A stretch of 64,000 nucleotides of DNA, taken from contig JAFXQK010000067.1 of the NCBI GenBank assembly GCA_017527205.1, forward strand, positions 91,271-155,270. Direction: 5' to 3'. Both the position numbers and the translations under genes were made by a program. The notes under the pieces are model-generated. The model searched no databases. It saw only the letters and a program-made list of their open reading frames with translations, and had not been told where the DNA came from. Origin of the DNA: Lachnospiraceae bacterium. GTDB taxonomy: Bacteria > Bacillota > Clostridia > Lachnospirales > Lachnospiraceae. Positions 34,989 to 44,316 of the stretch are shown here, piece by piece. Positions within the stretch are counted from its first letter, which is position 1. Each line of letters begins with the position of its first letter.

Positions 34989-36440
34989 TTAAACATTGAT
35001 CTCGGCTTTGACGCCAAGGAGGTCTTTGTTTGCGTCGAGAATGGGACGGATGACATTCTTTAAGAATGCGTCAACCTGAACGACGCTGCGGCCAACGTAA
35101 CGGGAAGGATCCATGCATTTTTGGAGCTCCTCGAGGCTGAGGCCAAAGGCGGGATCAGCGGCGATGAGTTCAAGAAGGTTGTTCTCCTTTCCCTCTACCT
35201 TGACGTTGCGGCCGGCTTCCATGGAAAGCTCGCGAATGCGCTCATGGAGCTCCTGACGGTTGCCACCGTTCTTTACGGCATCCATCATGATGTTCTCGGT
35301 TGCCATGAAGGGAAGCTCGCTGCGAAGGCGCTTCTCAATGACCTTCGGGTATACCACAAGGCCGTCTACGACGTTCAGGCAAAGATCCAAAATGCCGTCA
35401 ATGGCAAGGAAGCCCTCAGGAATGGAAAGTCTCTTATTTGCAGAGTCGTCCAGGGTCCTCTCAAACCACTGGGTTGCGGAGGTAATGGCAGGGTTCAGGG
35501 CGTCCACCATCACGTATCTTGACAGGGAAGCGATTCTCTCACTTCTCATGGGATTTCTCTTGTAAGCCATCGCGGAGGAACCGATCTGCGTCTTCTCGAA
35601 GGGCTCTTCCACTTCCTTCAGGTGCTGCAAAAGGCGAATGTCGTTGCTCATCTTGTGCGCGCTTGCTGCGATGCCTGCGAGCACGTTTGCCACCCTGGTG
35701 TCAACCTTTCTAGAATAGGTCTGCCCGGATACGGGATAGCACTGGGTAAAGCCCATCTTTGCGGCAATCATGGGATCAATCTTATCGATGGTCTCCTGAT
35801 CTCCGTTAAAGAGCTCCAGGAAGGAAGCCTGCGTTCCCGTGGTTCCCTTGGAGCCGAGCAGCTTCATCGTGGAGAGTACGTGATCCAAATCCTCTAAGTC
35901 AAGGGAGAACTCCTGAAGCCAAAGGGTTGCGCGCTTGCCAACGGTCGTGGGCTGTGCGGGCTGAAAATGCGTGAACGCCAATGTCGGCTGTGCCTTATAC
36001 TTCTCCGCGAAGTCAGCCAGCTCCTTCATGACGTTGATCAGCTTCTTTCGAACCAGCTTCAAGGCCTCCGTCATCACGATAATGTCCGTATTATCCCCCA
36101 CGTAGCAGCTTGTCGCGCCAAGGTGAATGATGCCTGCTGCCTTCGGGCACTGCTGTCCATAGGCATACACATGGCTCATGACGTCGTGGCGAACAACCTT
36201 CTCGCGTGCCTGTGCCACGTCATAGTTGATGTCCTCGGCATGTGCCTTCAGCTCATCGATCTGCTCCTGGGTGATGACGGGCTTACCATTTTGGGAAAGG
36301 CCAAGCTCCATCTCCGTTTCAGCCAAAGCAATCCAAAGCTTTCTCCAGGTTCTGAACTTCATGTCAGGGGAAAAGATAAATTGCATTTCCTTGCTGGCAT
36401 AACGCTCCGACAAAGGGCTCTGATATCTGTCAGTACTCAT
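34989..36440 (-). CDS. purB: Adenylosuccinate lyase
   Basis: This 483-residue fumarase-superfamily enzyme splits SAICAR to AICAR and adenylosuccinate to AMP, releasing fumarate. The signature loop is SSAMAYKRNPMRSERIASL; LGATSCYVGDNTD and GSKGTTGTQASFLELF are also present. It is the longer, eukaryote-like PurB type rather than the ~430-residue B. subtilis type. AAAGGAG precedes the ATG. The gene follows purC after a 203-bp spacer that contains two strong hairpins, and is 24 bp before the purF-like gene. Confidence 0.96.
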   Translation of the reverse strand: MSTDRYQSPLSERYASKEMQFIFSPDMKFRTWRKLWIALAETEMELGLSQNGKPVITQEQIDELKAHAEDINYDVAQAREKVVRHDVMSHVYAYGQQCPKAAGIIHLGATSCYVGDNTDIIVMTEALKLVRKKLINVMKELADFAEKYKAQPTLAFTHFQPAQPTTVGKRATLWLQEFSLDLEDLDHVLSTMKLLGSKGTTGTQASFLELFNGDQETIDKIDPMIAAKMGFTQCYPVSGQTYSRKVDTRVANVLAGIAASAHKMSNDIRLLQHLKEVEEPFEKTQIGSSAMAYKRNPMRSERIASLSRYVMVDALNPAITSATQWFERTLDDSANKRLSIPEGFLAIDGILDLCLNVVDGLVVYPKVIEKRLRSELPFMATENIMMDAVKNGGNRQELHERIRELSMEAGRNVKVEGKENNLLELIAADPAFGLSLEELQKCMDPSRYVGRSVVQVDAFLKNVIRPILDANKDLLGVKAEINV

Positions 36441-36643
36441 TTGATTTCTCCTTTTTTCAAAAACTGTCTGTATTCCTGATCACCATTCGTGTCATGATTA
36501 CCCATAAATCAAGGTGCCCGCGCGGCCCTGTTTCTGGCCCACGGCTTTTCCCGTGCCGGCCCTCTTTTAGGCCCACTACATTTAAAGTGCCATAGCCCAA
36601 GGTGCCTGCGCCATTGCGGGCATAGCCTTGGGCCATGTTGATA
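36441..36643 (-). other. Hairpin-rich spacer between purC and purB
   Basis: The spacer holds two GC-rich stem-loops. One pairs GCCCAAGG (36595-36602) with CCTTGGGC (36626-36633) and has an inner TGCC/GGCA pairing; the other centres on CACGG/CCGTG near 36540-36555. Similar word blocks (AAGGTGCC, GGCCC) recur in both. No T-run follows, so they are more likely RNA-processing or partial-termination elements than plain terminators. No reading frame is convincing. Confidence 0.5.
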
Positions 36644-37513
36644 TTATGCTAATTTTTTACCGGTCAGGAGCTCATAGCCCTGCAGGTACTTGTCGATGGT
36701 CTTCTGAACAATCTCCTCGGGAAGCGTCCAGTCATGCTCGTGAGATTTCAGCCAGTCTCTTGCAAACTGCTTGTCGAAGGAAGGCTGTGCGTGTCCCGGT
36801 TCATATCCTTCTGCCGGCCAGAAGCGGGAGCTGTCCGGCGTCAGCATCTCGTCTCCGAGAACAATGTTGCCATCCTCGTCCAGACCAAACTCAAACTTCG
36901 TATCTGCAATGATAATGCCCCTGGTCAAGGCATAGTCTGCGCACTTTTTATATAATGCAATGGTGTAATCACGGAGCTTGCTTGCATATTCCTCGCCCTT
37001 GCCAGGGAAGCGCTTCTCAAGATATGCCACGCTCTGCTCATAGGAGATATTCTCGTCGTGGTCACCGATCTCTGCCTTTGTCGAAGGGGTATAGATCGGC
37101 TCAGGAAGCTTATCGGATTCCTTTAAGCCCTCGGGAAGCTTGATTCCGCATACCGTGCCATCCTTTACGTAGCTAGCCCAGCCGCTGCCAGTGATGTAGC
37201 CTCTGACAATGCACTCTACGGGAAGCATGTTCAGCTTCTTACACATCATGCTGTTTCCGTCGAATTTCGGCTGTCTGAAGAACTCAGGCATGTCCTTTAC
37301 GTCTACGGAAATCATGTGATTCGGGATGATGTCCTTCGTCATGTCGAACCAGAATTTGGACATCTGCGTTAGTACGGTACCTTTCTTGGTCACAATGTTG
37401 TGAAGAATTACGTCAAAGCAACTGATGCGGTCCGTGGCAACCATGATCAGGCTGTCGCCGTTGTCATAGATCTCACGAACTTTTCCCTCTTTAATGGGCT
37501 TTAGCTCCTGCAT
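36644..37513 (-). CDS. purC: SAICAR synthetase (phosphoribosylaminoimidazole-succinocarboxamide synthase)
   Basis: This 289-residue enzyme ligates aspartate to CAIR with ATP. Motifs: KEGKVREIYDNGD near the N terminus, ATDRISCFDVI, VECIVRGYITGSGW, IIIADTKFEFG, and LGDEMLTPDSSRFWP. The length is that of the yeast-like long PurC. GAGG lies seven bases before the ATG. It heads the leftward pur cluster; the 119-bp leader upstream shows no purine riboswitch that I can make out. Confidence 0.96.
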   Translation of the reverse strand: MQELKPIKEGKVREIYDNGDSLIMVATDRISCFDVILHNIVTKKGTVLTQMSKFWFDMTKDIIPNHMISVDVKDMPEFFRQPKFDGNSMMCKKLNMLPVECIVRGYITGSGWASYVKDGTVCGIKLPEGLKESDKLPEPIYTPSTKAEIGDHDENISYEQSVAYLEKRFPGKGEEYASKLRDYTIALYKKCADYALTRGIIIADTKFEFGLDEDGNIVLGDEMLTPDSSRFWPAEGYEPGHAQPSFDKQFARDWLKSHEHDWTLPEEIVQKTIDKYLQGYELLTGKKLA

Positions 37514-37632
37514 TTTGTTTACCTCACTCTCTTAGAAATAAAAACCACTTAATAAGATAACCACGTTTCAAAAAAATTTTCAATAGAAAATTCCCAGAAA
37601 TTTCAGCAAAAATCAACAATTTTTTTGTGGAA

Positions 37633-38487
37633 TCATTCGCTAACGCTGAAGCGGTACTGATTCTTTAAGTTTTCACAAAGTCTGGCGCCTTCCTCCAGAT
37701 ATCGCCGCTCGTCCCCTGCTTCCTTGAGGTCACGCCGCTCCCTGAGCATCAGCTCCTCGGGCTGCAGCCTAAAGTCACGCCTAAGCTCCTCCATCTTCTT
37801 CTCAAGCTCCAGCGTCAGTTCATAATGCTCCATCTCGCCGGAAGCAAAGCTGACGTATTGGCTTTCAGGAAGATCCAGGCGCTTTGACGCCAGAAAGCAA
37901 AGATATTCCTCTTCCTTCCCTGAAATCCGATATGCCGAAAGGAAGCTGTCGCCGGCCTGACCATAAAGCATCAGCCTCGCATAGGCCACGCCCTTATTGT
38001 GATAAATGTTCGCCTTCAGCTCATCGCTCGGAATGGCCAGCCCCATCTCGCCGAACTCCTCCCATTTGATGAGCAGTCCGTCATAGCCGCGGATGGCCGC
38101 CACGTACTTTTTCTTCTTGCAGAGATAATCCACCTGCTCCTTCCGCTTTTCAATTCCTGACAGCCCCGCACCCTTTTTCAGAATTTGATCGACCTGGCGA
38201 ATGGTTTCTCCGTCGTAGAGGCCGACATATTGCAAAATGGCGCATACAAAGGTACTCAGGGACCCCTGCCGGTGTACCATCGGATAAAGAAGGTCTGAGA
38301 GCTCTGGCAGTCCACAGCGCTCACGAATCCATTTCAGCAGCGTGTCACTCATGATGGAGCTGTCGAGAAGAAATGCATTCTCCTTTAGTCCATAGCACAG
38401 CTCCTCCATGCAATAGACTCTCAGCTCCAGCCCCTGGATCACATATGGAACGGAAGAATACTCTCCCACGCAAAGATATGCCTGCAT
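37633..38487 (-). CDS. Helical (TPR-like) partner protein of the Hsp70-like operon
   Basis: I do not recognise a named family for this 284-residue protein. The first ~35 residues are strand-rich and end in LELRVYCMEELCYGLKENAF. From ~100 on it is helical, with TPR-like pairs: RKEQVDYLCKKKKYVAAIRGY, LKANIYHNKGVAYARLMLY and GQAGDSFLSAYRISGKEEEY. The end is a charged, probably coiled-coil helix. No signal or membrane segment is seen. The start follows AGGAGG seven bases upstream, and that site overlaps the stop codon TAG of the Hsp70-like gene, so the two are translationally coupled. It is the last gene of the three-gene operon and likely binds one of the other products. Confidence 0.7.
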   Translation of the reverse strand: MQAYLCVGEYSSVPYVIQGLELRVYCMEELCYGLKENAFLLDSSIMSDTLLKWIRERCGLPELSDLLYPMVHRQGSLSTFVCAILQYVGLYDGETIRQVDQILKKGAGLSGIEKRKEQVDYLCKKKKYVAAIRGYDGLLIKWEEFGEMGLAIPSDELKANIYHNKGVAYARLMLYGQAGDSFLSAYRISGKEEEYLCFLASKRLDLPESQYVSFASGEMEHYELTLELEKKMEELRRDFRLQPEELMLRERRDLKEAGDERRYLEEGARLCENLKNQYRFSVSE

Positions 38488-38499
38488 AACTGCTGCCTC

Positions 38500-39777
38500 C
38501 TAGTCTAATGTTACGTCCATTTCCCAAATCCTGTTTTCCGAAATGCGAAACTCTCCAAACCCAAGATCCACAAACTGCGCGTGAAGGACATTTTCCGCCT
38601 TCATGCTAAGCTCCATCCGGATGCGGGATATGTCCCCGGCAAGGCCGTCCAACACCAGGGGATAAACGTTTTTCCCGCCGCCCACAAGACTCGTAACCGT
38701 TAATTCAACCGTCTGATCCTCACGCAGATAAAACTCCCGCGTGGTCGTCGCCTTTTTCCAATCCGTCCCGGCATCCAATAGTGCCAGATAACTGCTTTCA
38801 CCCTGCTTGAAAATATTCATGCCAATATTGCTCTTTAGCTTGTCGTCCCCTAGGAAGACATAGTTTCCCGTAACCTCACTCGGTTGATAGAACTCCAGCA
38901 TTCCATGGCAGGCGCCCTTGCAGAACAAATTGTTTCCGAGGAAGATTCTTCGGCGGTCACACAAAAACCGCAGCGACTCCTTCAGCCAATCCTCGGAGAA
39001 GTCGTCGCCGATCAGGAAGACGGAACCAACCCTCCCCATGCCAAGCTTTTCCTTCGCCAGCTCCAAGAAGGTGTGATCCAGAATCTGATTTCCGATCTCC
39101 TCCTTCGTTGCGAGGGATTCCCTGGTCGGGAATTCCTCCTCTTCCCTGTGAATAAAGGTGACAACAGGCTTCGTCCTTCGATTGCACTCCATCCGATAGC
39201 AGATCATCCTATTTCCCTGATAATGAAAGAGAACGGATGGCTCCTTCCAAAGCTCTCCCGATTGATGTACCAAATAGTCATAATAGCTTTCCTGATGGGA
39301 CTGATACAGAATCTTCTCCGCCTTCAGGCGAAGGTTTGCCGCAACCTTATCCAGGACTGCCGTGACCGACTGATCCATCTGGTCGCAGGTGATCATCAGC
39401 GCCTCAATTTTCTCCGTTCCGGCTACGCCCTGCAGCATGCCAAGGCTCCGCTTAAAGAACAGCGTAAGCAGTGCCACGGGATCATATTCCTTCCCGTCAA
39501 TCTGAATGGCCTCGCCGTTCAAAGCCAGCTGAAGCAGGTTTTCTACCAAAATCCCCTGTTGCTCCTCCGCATACTGCAGTGCTTCTTTTCCGTAATACCA
39601 CTGGTTTACGCCTGCGCGCTTGCAGAGCACCGTGGGAATGCTAAAGGACTCCGATCCGGCCACGGAGGAGACTGTCTCCACCTGACTGCCGGCAGCGTTA
39701 CAATAGCTGATCTGTGCATAATTCCAGTCCAAATCATAGCCCACGATTAATTTCTGATGATTGCCAATTTTTAGCAT
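38500..39777 (-). CDS. Hsp70/actin-like protein (DUF5716-type)
   Basis: This 425-residue protein resembles what I remember of DUF5716 proteins. The N terminus (LIVGYDLDWNYAQISYCN) is placed and shaped like phosphate loop 1 of the Hsp70/actin fold. IPTVLCKR and GKEALQYA follow as in DnaK (IPSVVAF, G..A). SVFLIGDDFSEDWL resembles the adenosine-site strand-helix. The last ~110 residues read as a beta-sandwich (EFYLREDQTVELTVTSL, RIRMELSMKAENVLHAQFVD) similar in layout to the Hsp70 substrate-binding sandwich, with no helical lid. An ATPase or ATP-sensor role is inferred, not shown. It sits 25 bp after the giant helical-repeat gene. Confidence 0.72.
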   Translation of the reverse strand: MLKIGNHQKLIVGYDLDWNYAQISYCNAAGSQVETVSSVAGSESFSIPTVLCKRAGVNQWYYGKEALQYAEEQQGILVENLLQLALNGEAIQIDGKEYDPVALLTLFFKRSLGMLQGVAGTEKIEALMITCDQMDQSVTAVLDKVAANLRLKAEKILYQSHQESYYDYLVHQSGELWKEPSVLFHYQGNRMICYRMECNRRTKPVVTFIHREEEEFPTRESLATKEEIGNQILDHTFLELAKEKLGMGRVGSVFLIGDDFSEDWLKESLRFLCDRRRIFLGNNLFCKGACHGMLEFYQPSEVTGNYVFLGDDKLKSNIGMNIFKQGESSYLALLDAGTDWKKATTTREFYLREDQTVELTVTSLVGGGKNVYPLVLDGLAGDISRIRMELSMKAENVLHAQFVDLGFGEFRISENRIWEMDVTLD

Positions 39778-39802
39778 CTGCGTCCTCCCCGAAGGCTCCG
39801 CC

Positions 39803-42800
39803 TTATCTCATGGTAAAGAGCTTCTCGCCGCAAAATTCTTTGAAATAATACTGTTCCAGCTGCTCGTCCAGGGCATCCCCGTCGCGCATGCCTTGATGAA
39901 TGACCATGTCGTTGATCATGCCGTACTTGGTTCCCGCATTTTCCTTCTCGGTCTCATAGCCCTGCAGGCTTCCGCTGACCGTCATGGTCTCCTCGCCGTC
40001 ATGCTCCTCCGTGATATAATATTGCAGCGTCTCCCCGAAGAACAGCACAAACTCCCGACAGCAAATTCCCCAGAAGACGTCACGCATGTTCTCCGATAGG
40101 TATTCCTGTGCGGGGCCGCCCTCCTGCGTAATGACGTAATGGATGCGGGCGCGTCCTCCCGGCTTCGTGCGATACTCCACGATCACCTTGTCCGCAAGCT
40201 CCCCAAGCAGGTGTTTTTGATGCTTCAGCTTACGATAGAACTCAAAATGAATTTTCTCTGACATCATCTCGCGAAGGAAGGCATCGAGCATCCCGTCTAC
40301 TTCGCGGGAAATTTCGGACGGGTTCTCCGCATAAAACTTCAGAAACGCCAGTTTGCAGACCTTCGGCAGTCCTCCCTCCCATCGGGCACTGTCCAGCATG
40401 GTTCGCATGCAAACGCCGTCCACGGGCTTCTCCCGCACGAAATAATCATAGCTCCCCTGAATGACGTACGCCTTAATCACGGACGATTCCCCGGCATTGC
40501 GATAATAATCCTCGAAAATCACGGAGCGCTCCGAAACATAGCCGCCCGTGTAGATCATCTGAACCAAAATGCGTTCTTCCAAGGCAGTCACGTCCAAGGA
40601 ATTTTCCTGCATCTCTTTCCATAGGTCACGAAGCTCCCTCAGTCGCCCCTGTCCATATTTGCTAAGATAATCCAAGGCAGACGCCGATGCCTTGCCCCGA
40701 TGGAGCAAATAATCCGCTGCCGCCGTAATGCTGGCTTCCTCTCCGCTTCCGTTCGCCAGAAGACTTCCAAGCAGTCTCGCCAAGGTATTTCCATCCATAA
40801 AGTATGGGCCAAGCTCCTGCATCCATGCATAGGCCAAGGCATAATTGCCGCGAAGCACCGCATACCTTGCGACCTCCATCCGCTCTGCGAGCGTCAGGGA
40901 AATACCCGCAAACTGCATCAATACCTCGTCCATCTTCTCCAGCTTTTCTTCCTCGAAAAACTGCTTTAGCAGGCGAAGGCAAAAGGCTTTTTTCGTCTCA
41001 GGTGCAATTCCGTCCCATGCACATAAACGCAAGGCTCTCTCTGCAAGATCCTCCTCCAAGGGTCCTTCCTTCGCACGCCCAATCAAATACAGGTCAAATT
41101 CAGGTACAAACACGTTTTTGTCCGTAAGCTCCGCAAGGAAGAGCTCCGGCTGCAAATACGGTTCCACTTCACTGGAGATCTCCTTCGTGAAGCGATTGCC
41201 ATAGGCATCCTCAAAGAGCAGGGTATACTCCTCTCCATAGATGGGCGCACAGGCCTCCCCGCCCAGAATGGGATATTCCAGTCCCTGCCGGCTTCCCTTT
41301 GCATACAGAATGACCTTCTTCATCCGCTCATCCTTGACCCGAATCTTCGTTGCAAAGACCAGACGGATGATTGTTTCCGCATTCTGCTCCGTAATCATTT
41401 CCGAAGTCAGCATTCTTGTATAAATTCTTGCCAAATGCTTATTGATCCTGCCCTTTGCGACCTGCTCCGTCACAAAATCACGGCACTTTAACACATATTT
41501 ATCATACACGTCCGCAAACAGCACCTTATTGTCAAGCACGTAATCATACAGGAAGGCGCTGCGCTCATAATCCAGTTTATTCTGGAGAGAAAAGTACAAA
41601 ACGGCTGCCTTTGGCAGATTCTTCCGCTGCTCCGGATCAAGGGAGGCCATAAAAGCTTCATACAGATTGGTCAGGCGAAGCTGCTCCTCCACGCCCTTCT
41701 CATACCATGGCAGTGCCTTCGGTCCGATCACGCCTCCCCTTAAATACTGCTCGCAGAGGAACCTGACGATGCGTGCGTCCTTCCGCTTCTTGTACAGACT
41801 CTCAAGAATTCTGCAAAGGATCGGAGAATACTCCTTGTTCTTCTCCATCAGCTCCAAAAAGCGTTCCGCCAAATCCGGGCTAAAATAATCCTGACGAATG
41901 CCAAAGAACAGCACCTGCCGTTCAAAGCCGCCAAGCCTTCGAAGCAACGCAGGATTGCTCAGATAAGCCTGCAACGCCTCCACGTAAATGACATAGCTTC
42001 TGCAGCCCAATTCAAACTGCCGTTCCATAAACCGCAGCTTCTCGGCAGGCCTTCCGGAAAACTCATCGGAAAGATATAACAGCAGCCATGCGATTCTCCA
42101 GGATTCCGGATTCTTGTGATAAAGGGCAGTCACCTCTTCCGTTACCCTTTGGATTTCCTCCTCATCCCTGCTGATCAGGGTCGTAAGGTAGAGATAATAT
42201 GCCCAGAGCTCGTCCGTATATTTTCCCTTTTGGTCCATTAGGTCCACGGCATGCTCTAAAAGCCATTTTGCTTCATTTTGGGCATCCTCCGTAATCAGAA
42301 GCTGCGCCTTAAACAGACATGGCATCGGATCCGTCTCATCTATGGTGATCAGCTTTTCCACAAGATCCCTGGTTCCGGAGAGCCAGCTGGACAACCCAAT
42401 CTTCCGCGTCCGAAACCGAACGTATTGCTTCATAATGTCAACAATGGCCTGCTCGCGCTCCAGTCTTGTCGCATTGACAAGATGCGTCATGCTGTTATTG
42501 ACAAGCACCTCCACCTCAAGGCTCGTAAAGGAATTAAAGAATATAAGCTTCCCCTTGTTAACGCCCTCCCCAAGCTTTGACGGGTCCACGTAAAACGTCA
42601 CCTTTGCGCGATTTCCGAAGAAATCTGACGCCGTAAGGAGCTCCTTCTCCAGGACAAGAAAGCTTCCCTCGCACTCCACGTTGAGCGCCACGTAGCCCCA
42701 ACCGCTTTTCGTAACGTTCAGCTCCTGTCCATTTGGATGCCATTCGCCTTCCACGGGCTGGAAGTCCACCGTGATTTGCGGCGTGTCCGTCTGGAATTCC

Positions 42801-43372
42801 ACGAACTGCTTCTTGCAGGCATGAATCAGGAATTCCTCCATATTTTGTTCCTGCTTGGGATATGCCGAAAGCCCGCGCCAAATGACGATTTCTTCCGGCA
42901 CGTCCTTTTCCAGAACGCTGACAAAGGATTTGGAATAAAAAAGGGATAGCGCCTCCTGCCAATTCTCCTTGGCAAGCTTCGCAAATTCTGACAAATTCTG
43001 AATGGGACCTGCGGAGCTTTCTACCTGTCCCGCCACGCAGGTCACTTCAAAGGGAATCGAATACTCCCCGAGATTACTGATGATGCGAAATGCGCCCTTT
43101 ACCGACTCTCCCGCCTCAATGCATGCACCATGAAAGACATAGGAGATTTCCGCTTCTCGTCCGGAAAACTCCGGCGTCAGGCATTCCATGCGATAATCCG
43201 TGGAAAAAACGCTACCCGTGCCCACGGAACCGTCCTCTCCGCGTACCCAGAAGGTCCCTTGATAGGGTTCTCCGGGCAAAACGGAAAACTCAATGGTAGC
43301 TTGTGAAAAATCAAGAGCTCCTGTCTCGCTGCCATAATTTCCGCCTAGAACTTCATCTATGACCTCTCTCAC
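39803..43372 (-). CDS. Giant helical-repeat protein with N-terminal beta domains (DUF5717-type)
   Basis: This 1189-residue protein matches my memory of DUF5717, of unknown function. Residues ~20-110 and ~195-300 are two Ig-like beta domains (IEFSVLPGEPYQGTFWVRG; LNVTKSGWGYVALNVE). From ~310 to ~1000 it is a helical solenoid of TPR/SEL1-like pairs, interrupted near 690-770 by a beta insert (YTLLFEDAYGNRFTKEI). The last ~120 residues are again strand-rich (DKVIVEYRTKPGGRARIHYV), ending LEQYYFKEFCGEKLFTMR. No membrane segment or signal peptide is seen. The GTG start has AGGAGG eight bases upstream. It leads the operon with the Hsp70-like and TPR-like genes, 77 bp after the ABC permease. Confidence 0.75.
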   Translation of the reverse strand: MREVIDEVLGGNYGSETGALDFSQATIEFSVLPGEPYQGTFWVRGEDGSVGTGSVFSTDYRMECLTPEFSGREAEISYVFHGACIEAGESVKGAFRIISNLGEYSIPFEVTCVAGQVESSAGPIQNLSEFAKLAKENWQEALSLFYSKSFVSVLEKDVPEEIVIWRGLSAYPKQEQNMEEFLIHACKKQFVEFQTDTPQITVDFQPVEGEWHPNGQELNVTKSGWGYVALNVECEGSFLVLEKELLTASDFFGNRAKVTFYVDPSKLGEGVNKGKLIFFNSFTSLEVEVLVNNSMTHLVNATRLEREQAIVDIMKQYVRFRTRKIGLSSWLSGTRDLVEKLITIDETDPMPCLFKAQLLITEDAQNEAKWLLEHAVDLMDQKGKYTDELWAYYLYLTTLISRDEEEIQRVTEEVTALYHKNPESWRIAWLLLYLSDEFSGRPAEKLRFMERQFELGCRSYVIYVEALQAYLSNPALLRRLGGFERQVLFFGIRQDYFSPDLAERFLELMEKNKEYSPILCRILESLYKKRKDARIVRFLCEQYLRGGVIGPKALPWYEKGVEEQLRLTNLYEAFMASLDPEQRKNLPKAAVLYFSLQNKLDYERSAFLYDYVLDNKVLFADVYDKYVLKCRDFVTEQVAKGRINKHLARIYTRMLTSEMITEQNAETIIRLVFATKIRVKDERMKKVILYAKGSRQGLEYPILGGEACAPIYGEEYTLLFEDAYGNRFTKEISSEVEPYLQPELFLAELTDKNVFVPEFDLYLIGRAKEGPLEEDLAERALRLCAWDGIAPETKKAFCLRLLKQFFEEEKLEKMDEVLMQFAGISLTLAERMEVARYAVLRGNYALAYAWMQELGPYFMDGNTLARLLGSLLANGSGEEASITAAADYLLHRGKASASALDYLSKYGQGRLRELRDLWKEMQENSLDVTALEERILVQMIYTGGYVSERSVIFEDYYRNAGESSVIKAYVIQGSYDYFVREKPVDGVCMRTMLDSARWEGGLPKVCKLAFLKFYAENPSEISREVDGMLDAFLREMMSEKIHFEFYRKLKHQKHLLGELADKVIVEYRTKPGGRARIHYVITQEGGPAQEYLSENMRDVFWGICCREFVLFFGETLQYYITEEHDGEETMTVSGSLQGYETEKENAGTKYGMINDMVIHQGMRDGDALDEQLEQYYFKEFCGEKLFTMR

Positions 43373-43449
43373 GGTAACAACCTCCTAGTTTTCCTGTCAT
43401 AAATGCATTTGCAATACGCAAAATGCCTACATTTCATCATATCAAAAAA

Positions 43450-44316
43450 TCATTCCAGATTCAAGCGATCCCTGACCACGTGAATGGACCAAACAAACAA
43501 AATGACGGCAAAAAGCACGCTGACAAGAAGAGTGGTAAAATACTTATCATTTGCAAGCGACAGGCTGATGCCAGCGTCAATTTCTCCGCTCATGCGTCCA
43601 ACCGTCATGCCAAGATTCAGGATGCCTGACACGATGGACATCAGCATGCGGATTCCAAGATAAGCGATGATGCCCATGAGCCCCTTATTCTTCCAGGAAT
43701 ACTGGCCAAGCGTGATGGCACCATACAAAATGCTGATATTGGCAAATGGGGTAATGAAAAACATCAGGAGCAGCATAATTCCCGAGCTCGTAAGCTTCAT
43801 TCCCGTAAATTCCTTGATATAGCCAAAGAAGATTTCTAAGGTATCCTTGATGCTGGTAATGATGGTTCCAATGCTGACCCCACGCACCTCGGCAAATCCA
43901 AGCAGCATCAAAAATGCAACCATTAACGTCATGGCGATCGTCATGATCAGCATCCAAACGCCGCCCGTCACGACCTTTGCGATCAAAATGTCCGACGATT
44001 TTACGGGAAGCGTATGCGTCAGATATCCCTCATCCGAATACATGCTCTTATAAAAACGAAAGCCAAGATAAATCATAAAGCCAACGCTTAAGCCAATCAG
44101 CATGCCCGAGTAGGACAAAAGTCCGAGGAAGCCCAAAATCGCCCCCACAATGGGAATCATGGGATTTCTCATGTCATCCGGCGCAAGCATTCCATGAAAC
44201 AAAGGGGATACAAGATAGATGGCACCGAGAATCGTCACACAGGCTGCAATGATCAGCAGCAGTCCACCTACTTTTGAAGTTCTCTGAAATTCGTGCTTAA
44301 ACAATTTGCCTAACAT
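43450..44316 (-). CDS. ABC-2 type transporter permease
   Basis: This 288-residue protein has six likely transmembrane helices, starting MLGKLFKHEFQRTSKVGGLLLII, the typical ABC-2 opening with a cytoplasmic amphipathic helix. RFYKSMYSDEGYLTHTLPVKSSDIL after the second helix is the coupling region seen in YtrC/BcrB-like permeases (quoted only in part here as SDEGYLTHTLPV). The gene overlaps the ATPase gene by seven bases, so they form one exporter. Substrate unknown; related systems export peptides, antibiotics or lipids. Confidence 0.85.
   Translation of the reverse strand: MLGKLFKHEFQRTSKVGGLLLIIAACVTILGAIYLVSPLFHGMLAPDDMRNPMIPIVGAILGFLGLLSYSGMLIGLSVGFMIYLGFRFYKSMYSDEGYLTHTLPVKSSDILIAKVVTGGVWMLIMTIAMTLMVAFLMLLGFAEVRGVSIGTIITSIKDTLEIFFGYIKEFTGMKLTSSGIMLLLMFFITPFANISILYGAITLGQYSWKNKGLMGIIAYLGIRMLMSIVSGILNLGMTVGRMSGEIDAGISLSLANDKYFTTLLVSVLFAVILFVWSIHVVRDRLNLE

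Noticed and set aside
37514..37632. Purine riboswitch upstream of purC
   Set aside because: The 119-bp leader is AT-rich and shows neither the three-stem layout nor the conserved loop motifs that I would expect.
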